From an uncultured Aquimarina sp. (GTDB lineage Bacteria; Bacteroidota; Bacteroidia; Flavobacteriales; Flavobacteriaceae), in assembly GCA_947489195.1 (NCBI GenBank), contig CANLCT010000012.1:19398-83397 (forward strand): a stretch of 64,000 bases of DNA, in the 5' to 3' direction. Below the pieces are notes generated by a model, which was not told the DNA's origin, searched no databases, and was given only the letters and a program-made list of their open reading frames with translations. This document shows positions 10,199 to 18,408 of this stretch, piece by piece (the first letter of the stretch is position 1; every line of letters starts with the position of its first letter). The position numbers and the translations under genes are program-made.

Positions 10199-11215
10199 AT
10201 GTCTTCTTTATTAAATAAAATATACGAGTTACAAAATATACCTTCAATTTCTAAACATGAACAAATTGTTTTGGGGGTTATAGCTGCTATTGACACTGAT
10301 ATTTTAAAAATTGGCGATAAGTTACCTTCTATAAATGAAATGGTTGCCGAAGTAGGTTATGCTCGTAAAACATTTGTAAAAGCCTATAATGAACTAAAAG
10401 AAAGAGGACTTGTTGAATCTAAAAGTATGAAAGGCTACTTTGTAATAAGTAAAAAAACAAATGTAAAATTACGTGTTGCTTTAGTTTTATTTGCTTTTCA
10501 TAGTTTTCAAGAAGATTTTTACAATACATTCAGAAAAGAATTAGGAGATAAATACCATATTGATATTTTTTTTCATCATAACAACCTCTCTTTACTTAAA
10601 TCTATATTAGATAATATTTCGCGTAAATATGGAATGTACGTTGTGGCACCAATACAACAAAAAGAAGTAACGGAAATGCTCAAGCAATTTTCTTCCGATA
10701 AATTATTGATTATTGACCGTCATATAAAAATGCCTAAAACATATTCATATATAACACAAGAGTTTGAAAATGTGACGTATCAAAAATTAGTAGACTTAAG
10801 TGCTAGTATTAGTAAACACGAGCGTTTTGTATTATTTTATAAAGATAATTCAGATTATCCGCCAGATATTCTAAAGGCTTTTAATCGTTTTGTAGAAGAA
10901 TATGATATTGAAGGGACAGTACTTGATAGTTATGAGCCAAATACGTTAAAACGAAACACCGTTTATTTTTCAATAAGTGATACCCAATTGTGGAAAGTTT
11001 TGAAGGACGCTCGGAATATGGAATATCGATTAGGAAAAGATATAGGTATACTTGCGCATGATGATAATATTATAAAGGAAATTGCCTTTGGAGGTATTTC
11101 TACAATATCAACTGATTTTACATATATGGCTAAAAAAGCAGCTCTTTTTGTAAAAGAAGGAAATCCTGTACAAGAAACTGTGCCTACTTATTTACATCAA
11201 CGAAACTCCTTATAA
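10199..11215 (+). CDS. GntR-type transcriptional regulator with a LacI-like sensor domain
   Basis: This 338-residue DNA-binding regulator has an N-terminal GntR winged helix at about 1-75 (LKIGDKLPSINEMVAEVGYARKTFVKAYNELKERGLVESK). It is followed by a periplasmic-binding-protein-like (LacI/GalR type) effector domain that includes LRVALVLFAF and ends with IGILAHDDNIIKEIAFGGISTIST. A TTG at 10181 is in frame, but the ATG at 10199 (MSSLLNKIYELQ) is the natural family start. Regulators of this build control sugar-uptake loci in Bacteroidota and sense a small sugar. It sits between the two SusC/SusD pairs and is the only transcription factor in the 1-25 kb region, so it is the likely controller of that locus. 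Its effector is unknown; galactose, a galactoside or glycerol would fit the enzymes nearby. Confidence 0.87.
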   Translation: MSSLLNKIYELQNIPSISKHEQIVLGVIAAIDTDILKIGDKLPSINEMVAEVGYARKTFVKAYNELKERGLVESKSMKGYFVISKKTNVKLRVALVLFAFHSFQEDFYNTFRKELGDKYHIDIFFHHNNLSLLKSILDNISRKYGMYVVAPIQQKEVTEMLKQFSSDKLLIIDRHIKMPKTYSYITQEFENVTYQKLVDLSASISKHERFVLFYKDNSDYPPDILKAFNRFVEEYDIEGTVLDSYEPNTLKRNTVYFSISDTQLWKVLKDARNMEYRLGKDIGILAHDDNIIKEIAFGGISTISTDFTYMAKKAALFVKEGNPVQETVPTYLHQRNSL

Positions 11216-11679
11216 ATTTCAATAATAACGTGAATTTGATATTGTTTTATACAACTGGAAAAATTATCAATTCAAGTAATTTTCGATAGAAAAATGTATC
11301 GAGAAGGACAATTTTGATACGAAAAAACAAATTCTCGAAATAAATTCTTACTGAATTTCACTATCATTGACATCCTTTTCTTAAATCGAATTAAGGAGGA
11401 TTTTATCTATTTGTAAATCAATTGTTTTAACGGTTAAAAGATCCTTTTTTTTATTTTATTCTCTTGTTTTTAATATTATTTAACAATTAAATAATAAGAA
11501 TGAACCTACTTAATTGTTTTGTTTAATTTTTATTTTTTGATACTAAAAAATGTTAATTCGTTAATTTTTTATGTTTAAATGTGTTTTTATTCAAAAAAAT
11601 AATTAATTTTGAATAGTAGCATAGTGTATCATAGCACACTTTGTGATAACTAAAATAATACTAACTAAAAATTATTGTA
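11216..11679. other. 464-base promoter/leader region of SusC2
   Basis: No gene is seen. The stretch is AT-rich and contains a -7 box TAATTTTG at 11604-11611 and, just downstream of it, overlapping inverted repeats (AGTGT...ACACT at 11623-11640, GTATCA...TGATAA at 11626-11649). The first 200 bases hold no convincing hairpin, although a terminator for the regulator gene would be expected there. Confidence 0.55.
11604..11649 (+). promoter_or_regulatory. Candidate SusC2 promoter -7 box with overlapping operator repeats
   Basis: TAATTTTG (11604-11611) fits the Bacteroidota -7 consensus TAnnTTTG. No good -33 TTTG lies at the usual distance, as expected for a promoter needing an activator. At and just after the predicted transcription start lie AGTGT/ACACT arms (11623-11627, 11636-11640) and GTATCA/TGATAA half-sites (11626-11631, 11644-11649). 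A GTATCA/TGATAC pair also occurs upstream of the alpha-galactosidase gene. Position fits an operator; the binding protein is inferred only. Confidence 0.42.
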
Positions 11680-14600
11680 ATGAAACTAAAACTATTCGTA
11701 AAGTTTATTGTGTTTTTGTTAGGGGGAGCCATATCTGTACAAGCACAACAGTCAGTTTCAGGAGTTGTAAGTGATAAAAATTTTCCACTTCCTCAGGTAA
11801 ATATTTTTATTGAAGGGACAACTAAAGGAACGACTACTGATTTTGATGGTAATTATACATTAAATAGTATTGAGCAAGGTCAAACTATAGTATATAGTTA
11901 CATAGGTTACACTACCCAAAAGATTTTGTATAACGGGCAAAAAAAGATTGATATGGTGCTTCAAGAAGATACCGCATCATTAAGTGAAGTGGTTATTGTA
12001 GGTTATGGTTCGCAAGTAAAAAAAGACTTAACATCTTCAATATCAACATTAAAAGCAAAAGAGATTACACAAACAGCTGTGGCAAGTAATCCCGTAACTG
12101 CTTTACAAGGGAGAGCTCCTGGAATACAGGTCGAAAGTTTTGGGGGGCAACCTGGTGGTAGAGCAAATGTGTTTATAAGAGGTGTAAATTCATTGAGTAA
12201 TGCTTCGCCACTTTTTTTAGTTGATGGTTTGTTTGTTGATGATATGCAATTTGTAAATCCGAATGACATCAAAAATATTTCTATTCTTAAAGATGCTGCA
12301 GCAGCGGCTATATACGGATCAAGAGCAGCCAATGGGGTGATACTTATAGAGACTAATCACGGTCGTCAAAATGGAGAAATAGAAGTGAAATTTACTTCAA
12401 AAATAGGCGTAGATACGCCTAGTAAAAAATTAGATTTTATTAATGGTCAACAATATACCGAGTATTTAAATCAACGCTTTAGGAATGATCAAGATCCAAC
12501 CTCTACATCACCAGTGCCACAAGTAACTTGGAATGGAGTGGATACCGATTGGCAAGATCAAAATATATCACCAGCTTTAATACAGGATTACGGATTAACT
12601 GTTTCTGGTGGTGGGGCCAATACATCTCAATTTTTTTCATTCAACTATTTTGATCAAGATGGTATTTTAGTCGGTTCGGGTTTTGAGCGTATCAATTTGC
12701 GTTTTAATAGTAAGTTTGATAAAAATAAATTTCATGTAACCCAATCCATTGGCGTGGCTCAGGCTAAATTGCAAGAAAATAATTGGTACGGATTCGATGG
12801 TACTACAGCACCAACTGTAGCAGTACGAAACCCTAATAATGAAGGTGGATTTGAAGCACCTTCAACGCAAGTTCAAGGTCCAGGTGGTGTTAATCAATTT
12901 GCTTTAGCAACCCTAGAAGACAATGAAACAACAACCAGAACTATTTTTGGAAATGTTAAGCTAGAATATGATGTTACAGATTATTTGACAGCAGGAGCAA
13001 CCTTTGGAGTGGATTATCGTAATATTAGAGATTTTCAATTTACGCCTACATTTTTTCAAAGTAATGTTGATGCAGTTCGAAATGTTAATGAACAAAATGA
13101 CCTAACCGATTTTAGAACCGAAGAATTAAATTTTCAGATAGAACCTACTCTTAATTTTAATAAAGATTTTGATAAGCATAAGGTGGGAGCGGTATTAGGG
13201 TTTACTTATTTCGAAGAAAATATTGAAAGTGGCGGTATTTTTGGTCAAAATACTCCAGCAAACTCTATACAAGTTACAAGTGCATTACCTTCAAGTGATC
13301 AATTGGTACTTTTAGGCGAAGATAGTGAGGCTACATTAGTATCTTATTTTGGAAGAGTAAATTATAATTATGATAGCAAATACCTGTTTTCTGCAACATT
13401 ACGTAGAGATGCTACATCACGTTTTGCAGAAGTGAATCGAGTAGGGTATTTTCCTTCATTTTCTGCTGGATGGAATATTAGTAACGAAAATTTTTGGAAA
13501 TCAGAAGTTGTTAATTATTTAAAAATAAGAGCTTCTTATGGTGAATTGGGGTCTTACCCAGATACATTTTACCCAACACAAGATGTATTTCCTAATAATA
13601 GGTCCAATACTTCTTTCGGAGGTACAAATGCTACAGGTTTAGCAAGATTAACCATTGCTGATCCTAATTTAGTATGGGAAACAACGAAAACGTTTGATAT
13701 TGGTGTCGACGCTTCTTTATTAGATAGTAGAATTAATTTTACAGCAGATTATTATTCTAAGGATATCGAGGATGTAATAGTTGACATAAATTTAGCACCA
13801 AGTTTAGGCTTTGATTTGCCAACAACACGTAATGCAGGTAATTTAGTTAATCAAGGATTTGAATTTAGCTTAAATTACAAAAAGCGCGAAGGTGATTTCA
13901 CATTTACAGCAGGAACAAATTTTTCATTTAATATCAAGAGTGAAGCGGGTGATATTCCTAACCCAATACTAGGCCCCGAAATTGACGAAGATTTACGTAG
14001 GGTTAATCGAACTATTTCCAATCAGCCAATAGGTGCTTTTTATGGATTTATTGTTGAAGATAGAGTAAATCCAGATACAGGAGATTTTGTAAGAAGGGAT
14101 ATAAATAATGATGGTACTATTGATGAAAATGACCTTACCGTAATTGGCGATCCTGTACCCGATTTTACATACGGATTTACATTTGATGCCGAATACAAAA
14201 ATTTTGATTTAGGGTTAAATTTTGTTGGTGTACAAGGCAATGAAATTTACAATTTAAGTAGGTATTATAATATTCTATGGCAAGATGGAGGTAAGCTTAC
14301 AGAAGTATTAAATGCATGGACACCCACTAACAGAAACACCAATATTCCTCGTGCCACAGTAAGTGACGGAGCAGATAACAAAGCTCCATCCTCCTTTTTC
14401 GTTGAAGATGGCTCATATTTTAGACTTAAAACCTTAGAAATTGGTTATAATTTTAAAGATGGAATTTTGGGTAATGATGTTATTAAAGATCTTCGATTAT
14501 CATTTAACATTCAAAATGTATTTGTACTTACAGACTATTCGGGTTACGATCCAGATGTTTCTTCAACCGATGGAGGAAGAGCAAGTTTAAATTCTGGTGT

Positions 14601-14706
14601 GCCAGGAGTTAGGGTGCCCGTAAACCCATTACTGGGAAGAGGCTTAGACGCAAGGGCATACCCCAATGCACGCACTTTTACACTAGGTATTCAGGCTACA
14701 TTTTAA
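11680..14706 (+). CDS. SusC-like TonB-dependent outer-membrane transporter (second pair)
   Basis: This 1008-residue protein has a signal peptide ending near AQA (about residue 22), a carboxypeptidase-regulatory-like domain at about 25-95 (SVSGVVSDKNFPLPQVNIFIEG), a TonB-box-like LSEVVIVGYG at about 101-110, a plug with AAIYGSRAANGVILIET, and a barrel. It shares family blocks with SusC1 (AWTPTN, SSFFVEDGSYFRLKTLEIGYNF), but the two are clearly diverged and unlikely to import exactly the same ligand. SusD2 follows after 12 bases. It lies upstream of the GH36/glycerol operon, making it the better candidate for outer-membrane uptake of that operon's substrate, though a terminator separates the two units. 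Confidence 0.93.
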   Translation: MKLKLFVKFIVFLLGGAISVQAQQSVSGVVSDKNFPLPQVNIFIEGTTKGTTTDFDGNYTLNSIEQGQTIVYSYIGYTTQKILYNGQKKIDMVLQEDTASLSEVVIVGYGSQVKKDLTSSISTLKAKEITQTAVASNPVTALQGRAPGIQVESFGGQPGGRANVFIRGVNSLSNASPLFLVDGLFVDDMQFVNPNDIKNISILKDAAAAAIYGSRAANGVILIETNHGRQNGEIEVKFTSKIGVDTPSKKLDFINGQQYTEYLNQRFRNDQDPTSTSPVPQVTWNGVDTDWQDQNISPALIQDYGLTVSGGGANTSQFFSFNYFDQDGILVGSGFERINLRFNSKFDKNKFHVTQSIGVAQAKLQENNWYGFDGTTAPTVAVRNPNNEGGFEAPSTQVQGPGGVNQFALATLEDNETTTRTIFGNVKLEYDVTDYLTAGATFGVDYRNIRDFQFTPTFFQSNVDAVRNVNEQNDLTDFRTEELNFQIEPTLNFNKDFDKHKVGAVLGFTYFEENIESGGIFGQNTPANSIQVTSALPSSDQLVLLGEDSEATLVSYFGRVNYNYDSKYLFSATLRRDATSRFAEVNRVGYFPSFSAGWNISNENFWKSEVVNYLKIRASYGELGSYPDTFYPTQDVFPNNRSNTSFGGTNATGLARLTIADPNLVWETTKTFDIGVDASLLDSRINFTADYYSKDIEDVIVDINLAPSLGFDLPTTRNAGNLVNQGFEFSLNYKKREGDFTFTAGTNFSFNIKSEAGDIPNPILGPEIDEDLRRVNRTISNQPIGAFYGFIVEDRVNPDTGDFVRRDINNDGTIDENDLTVIGDPVPDFTYGFTFDAEYKNFDLGLNFVGVQGNEIYNLSRYYNILWQDGGKLTEVLNAWTPTNRNTNIPRATVSDGADNKAPSSFFVEDGSYFRLKTLEIGYNFKDGILGNDVIKDLRLSFNIQNVFVLTDYSGYDPDVSSTDGGRASLNSGVPGVRVPVNPLLGRGLDARAYPNARTFTLGIQATF

Positions 14707-14718
14707 AAAAACAAAACC

Positions 14719-16314
14719 ATGAAATCAATAGATATAAACATAAAAAAAATTGGAACAGTAGCATTATTTATAGGAATATTATTTTTTGGCTGTTCAGAAG
14801 ATGTATTGGACAAAGAAAATAACAATGCCACATCGAGTGCTAACTTTGGAGCTAATTTTGAGCAAGTAGAGGCTGCTGTAAATGGAGCTTTTCACCCATT
14901 AACAACTGCTTTTTGTTGGGGTAGAGTATTGCATACCGGGGCTTTTTTAAGATCTGATGAATATAATGTGTTTGAATTTGGATCTAATACCGCCATGGCG
15001 GGTTTAAAAGCCACACCTGCAGATCGTTGGGCATTAGAACCTTGGCAGCAAATGTATAAATCGATCGGTCGATGTAATACCATAATTAATAGAATTGATG
15101 ATAGTTCAAATAGTGATTTTGATACATTACTTGGTCAAGCTTATTTTTTACGTGCTTTTAATTACTGGTATTTATTGCATTTATACGGAAATATTCCTTT
15201 GGTACTTCAAGAACCCGATTTAGATGCATTACAACCAGATCAAGCAGAACCTAATATAGTTAGACAAGCAATTATTGATGATTTAAGAAAAGCAGCAGCA
15301 ATGCTACCAAATCGTTGGATTGGTGATAATGCTGGTAGACCAACTAAATGGTCAGCCACTGCATTAATAGGTAAAACATATTTGTATAATAAAGAATGGG
15401 AAAAAGCGCGTATCGAATTTCAAAATATTGTAGATCAAGGAGGGTTTTCATTATTACCTACAAATAGTTTTGGTGAAAACTTTGGCATAACTAATGAAAA
15501 TAATAATGAGTCATTGTTTGAATTGCAATTTTTAGCAGTAGACTCCTTTATATGGGGAGTTGATATTGCAGGGACTGGTACACAAGGTAATTACCATATT
15601 GATTATGCATTACCAACTAAATCACCAGATCGTGGACATGTGATTAATCCATGGTTAAGGGATTTATTTGAAAGTAATAATGATATTATTAGAAGAAATG
15701 AAACCTTGCTATATGATTACCCTAATGCGACAAGTTATGGTGGCTTATCCTTTGAAGAAGATTTAAATACCATAAGAAATGATGCCGATGGACAGCCAAT
15801 TCAAACCGATGTTCAAATAGCTGAAGCGGCTGGTGTCGAGCCTATTTTTTCGAAAAAATATGCAGGTATGGATTTAGGTTTTAGAGATGAGGTGAATTTT
15901 TTAGGTGCTAATGTTGGTAACAATTGGAGGGTAATTAGATACTCAGATGTGTTATTAATGTTAGCCGAATCATTAAACGAATTAAATAGAACAGGTGAAG
16001 CCGAGCCTTTAGTTAATTTGGTGCGAGAGCGCGCAAATATTGAATTATTAAACGGTTTAAATAAAGAGGGAATGACACAAGCAATTATTGATGAGCGCGC
16101 TATGGAATTAGCAGGCGAAGGTCATCGTTTTCTTGATTTAGTACGCTGGGATTTAGCAGATGATTTTTTAGGTACACCTTCATTGCATGGTGGCCCGAAC
16201 CATCCAAAATCATTAGTAGGAGGATCATTTCAATCTAATAGAGATGAATTGATTTGGATACCATTAGCTGAATTATCAGCAAATCCCAATGTAAAACCCA
16301 ATCCCGGATATTAG
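14719..16314 (+). CDS. SusD/RagB-like substrate-binding lipoprotein (second pair)
   Basis: This 531-residue surface lipoprotein is the partner of SusC2. The N-terminal signal ends in lipobox FFGC (cysteine 25). Helical SusD repeats include LGQAYFLRAFNYWYLLHLYGNIPLV. The C-terminal RagB/SusD signature includes IIDERAMELAGEGHRFLDLVRWD and DELIWIPLAELSANPN. It follows SusC2 after 12 bases and is followed by a hairpin terminator at 16356, so SusC2-SusD2 is a two-gene unit. The ligand is unknown. Confidence 0.93.
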   Translation: MKSIDINIKKIGTVALFIGILFFGCSEDVLDKENNNATSSANFGANFEQVEAAVNGAFHPLTTAFCWGRVLHTGAFLRSDEYNVFEFGSNTAMAGLKATPADRWALEPWQQMYKSIGRCNTIINRIDDSSNSDFDTLLGQAYFLRAFNYWYLLHLYGNIPLVLQEPDLDALQPDQAEPNIVRQAIIDDLRKAAAMLPNRWIGDNAGRPTKWSATALIGKTYLYNKEWEKARIEFQNIVDQGGFSLLPTNSFGENFGITNENNNESLFELQFLAVDSFIWGVDIAGTGTQGNYHIDYALPTKSPDRGHVINPWLRDLFESNNDIIRRNETLLYDYPNATSYGGLSFEEDLNTIRNDADGQPIQTDVQIAEAAGVEPIFSKKYAGMDLGFRDEVNFLGANVGNNWRVIRYSDVLLMLAESLNELNRTGEAEPLVNLVRERANIELLNGLNKEGMTQAIIDERAMELAGEGHRFLDLVRWDLADDFLGTPSLHGGPNHPKSLVGGSFQSNRDELIWIPLAELSANPNVKPNPGY

Positions 16315-16355
16315 TTGTTTATCAACCATTATCATAGTTTAGTTAGTTTTTTTGT

Positions 16356-16394
16356 GAACTAGGCAAATTGTTAAAAGTTTGCTTAGTTCTTTTT
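16356..16394 (+). terminator. Rho-independent terminator after SusD2
   Basis: Arms GAACTAGGCAAA and TTTGCTTAGTTC form a 12-base stem with one G-T wobble and a ten-base loop, followed by TTTTT. It separates SusC2-SusD2 from the GH36 operon. Confidence 0.82.
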
Positions 16395-16470
16395 AATCTC
16401 TTGTGGGGAAACTTAATTTTTAAGCTTAACCTTTTTTTAAGATTTTTGATTAGATAAGATATATTATATG

Positions 16471-16497
16471 TCATATGCTCTTGATAAGAGCATATGA
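16471..16497. promoter_or_regulatory. Perfect 27-base palindrome upstream of the GH36 operon
   Basis: Arms TCATATGCTCTT and AAGAGCATATGA are exact reverse complements around a three-base GAT centre. On the plus strand it is followed by A rather than T, so it is not a classical terminator for SusD2. On the minus strand a T run follows it, but no minus-strand gene is near. Its position about 130 bases before the GH36 start suits an operator or a leader hairpin. Confidence 0.55.
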
Positions 16498-16501
16498 AAA
16501 A

Positions 16502-16523
16502 GTATCAATTCAAATTATGATAC
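16502..16523. promoter_or_regulatory. GTATCA/TGATAC half-sites upstream of the GH36 operon
   Basis: GTATCA (16502-16507) and TGATAC (16518-16523) are inverted around ten bases. Related half-sites occur at 11626-11649 before SusC2, and AGTATCAAT occurs at both 16501 and 1625. In such AT-rich DNA six-base arms can arise by chance, so this is a weak operator candidate. Confidence 0.3.
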
Positions 16524-16627
16524 AGTACATATATAATAAATTCATGAGGGTAAAAATGATAATTTCTAACTAGAAAATTCCGAATAAATAATAGATTATA
16601 GTTTAGTTTTAAATACGATTAAAACGT

Positions 16628-18388
16628 ATGAAAAAAAATAGCACACATCAAATTGAAGTTAGTAAAAATGCGGTAGATTTCGAAGTAACAGTTAATTTGT
16701 TAGAACATTATGAAAATGTAGCCATTTACGAGTTTCATTTTTTTTCGGATACAGTTTTTGAACCTCAAAAAACAACTTTTAAATGGAAGTTTCCTGCGAT
16801 TAATGTAAAAGGTATTTGGAAGCCTACTTCCGATTTCTCAAAACGTATTATGGATGACTGGGAATTGGATCATTTACAAGCGAGGATTTCTGTTGACTCT
16901 CCAGTAATAGCTGTTTTTGGGCATGATGACACCAATAGATTGACATTTGCATGTTCTGATACTATTAATACTACAGAACTGAACGTATTGTATCGAGAAG
17001 AAGATAACTGTATGTATAGTCATATTTCTTTCTTTACAGAAAAACATCATAAAATTAAAAGCTATAAAGCACAAATAATTATTGATACTACAGCCTATCA
17101 TTTTTCAAAAGCATTAGATAAAGTGAGTCAATGGTGGAGTTCTTTTGACCAGCTTTCACCTGTTATGCAAGTAAATGATGCTGCTAAGCTACCAGTATAT
17201 TCTACTTGGTATCAATTTCATCAAAATTTGGATACTTATATTTTGATTAAAGAATGTAAAAAAGCAAATGAGTTAGGTTACGGATTAATTATAATTGATG
17301 ATGGTTGGCAAACTAATGATGACAACAGAGGCTATGATTTTACAGGAGACTGGGAACCCGATCGTATTCCCGAAATGCGAAGTTTTGTCGATCAAGTACA
17401 TCAAACAGGAATGAAATTAGCCTTATGGTATTCGGTGCCATTTTGTGGTAAAAAATCAAAAGCATATCAAAAATTTAAAGGGATGCTTTTAGCAGATGAT
17501 CATCGATGGGCGCCTGTTTTTGACCCAAGGTATCCAGAAGTAAGAACACATTTAATTACTATTTACGCAAAGGCTTTAAAAGAGTGGGATTTGGATGGAT
17601 TTAAATTAGATTTTATTGATGAATTTAAAGTATATCCAGAGACTGTATTGACAAAAGAAAACGGAAGAGATTACGCTTCAGTAAATTTAGCGGTTGATCG
17701 TTTAATGACAGATATTATGAAAACATTAAAAGCTATTAAACCAGATTTAGTAATTGAATTTAGACAAAAATATACTGGACCAGCTATGCGCAAATATGGC
17801 AATATGTTCCGAGCTTTTGATTGTCCTGGTGATTCAGTTATGAATAGAGTACGAATTGTTGATTTAAGGATGCTTAGTGGAAAAACTGCTGTGCATAGTG
17901 ATATGTTTACATATCACCACGATGAACCCTTAGAAATAAAAGCACTACAGGTGGTTAATACATTATTTGGGGTTCCACAATTATCTGTTTTGTTAGAACG
18001 AGCTTCTAAAAACGAGCTTGAAATGATTACGTTTTATACTAATTATTGGAATAAATATAAAGAAGTGTTGCTTTACGGAAAATTTACTCCACTAAAACCA
18101 TTAGCAAACTATCCAATTATAAAGGCGGAAACAGTTGAACACACTATTATAGGAATTTATGATGACTATATTTTAGATGTTGAAATGAATGCCAATAGAA
18201 TTGATATTATAAATGGAAAAATAACTAAAGAAATAATCTTAAATTATAAAACAGTTCTCGGATCATACTCTTGTACTGTTTATGATTGTATGGGTACTAT
18301 TATAGATCAGTTTTCTATGAAAATGAATGAAGCATTTAAACAAATTGAAGTTCCGGCCTGCGGATTAATAGTTTGTTTGAAAAATTAA
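16628..18388 (+). CDS. Cytoplasmic GH36-type alpha-galactosidase
   Basis: This 586-residue clan GH-D retaining glycosidase is predicted to release alpha-linked galactose. A beta-rich N-terminal part (about 1-180) leads into a TIM barrel with the GH36-like IIDDGW motif at 222-227, the nucleophile segment DGFKLDF with Asp328, and a later FDCPGDSVMNR segment in which Asp398 or Asp402 is the likely acid/base. There is no signal peptide or lipobox, so it acts in the cytoplasm on an imported intact galactoside. It is the first gene of a tight operon with the glycerol kinase/dehydrogenase fusion (20 bases on) and a sugar-type symporter. That company suggests a galactosylglycerol substrate such as floridoside rather than raffinose-type sugars; this is inference. 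GH36 also includes plant raffinose synthases, which this bacterial gene is unlikely to be. Confidence 0.85.
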   Translation: MKKNSTHQIEVSKNAVDFEVTVNLLEHYENVAIYEFHFFSDTVFEPQKTTFKWKFPAINVKGIWKPTSDFSKRIMDDWELDHLQARISVDSPVIAVFGHDDTNRLTFACSDTINTTELNVLYREEDNCMYSHISFFTEKHHKIKSYKAQIIIDTTAYHFSKALDKVSQWWSSFDQLSPVMQVNDAAKLPVYSTWYQFHQNLDTYILIKECKKANELGYGLIIIDDGWQTNDDNRGYDFTGDWEPDRIPEMRSFVDQVHQTGMKLALWYSVPFCGKKSKAYQKFKGMLLADDHRWAPVFDPRYPEVRTHLITIYAKALKEWDLDGFKLDFIDEFKVYPETVLTKENGRDYASVNLAVDRLMTDIMKTLKAIKPDLVIEFRQKYTGPAMRKYGNMFRAFDCPGDSVMNRVRIVDLRMLSGKTAVHSDMFTYHHDEPLEIKALQVVNTLFGVPQLSVLLERASKNELEMITFYTNYWNKYKEVLLYGKFTPLKPLANYPIIKAETVEHTIIGIYDDYILDVEMNANRIDIINGKITKEIILNYKTVLGSYSCTVYDCMGTIIDQFSMKMNEAFKQIEVPACGLIVCLKN

Positions 18389-18408
18389 AAACATAATTAA
18401 AGGGAATA

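Larger units (their letters stand above)
16315..16627. other. 313-base region between SusD2 and the GH36 operon
   Basis: No gene is seen. It contains the SusD2 terminator (16356-16394), a perfect 12-base-arm palindrome (16471-16497), and GTATCA/TGATAC half-sites (16502-16523). No exact TAnnTTTG -7 box was found for the operon, so the start of its transcript could not be placed. Confidence 0.6.
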
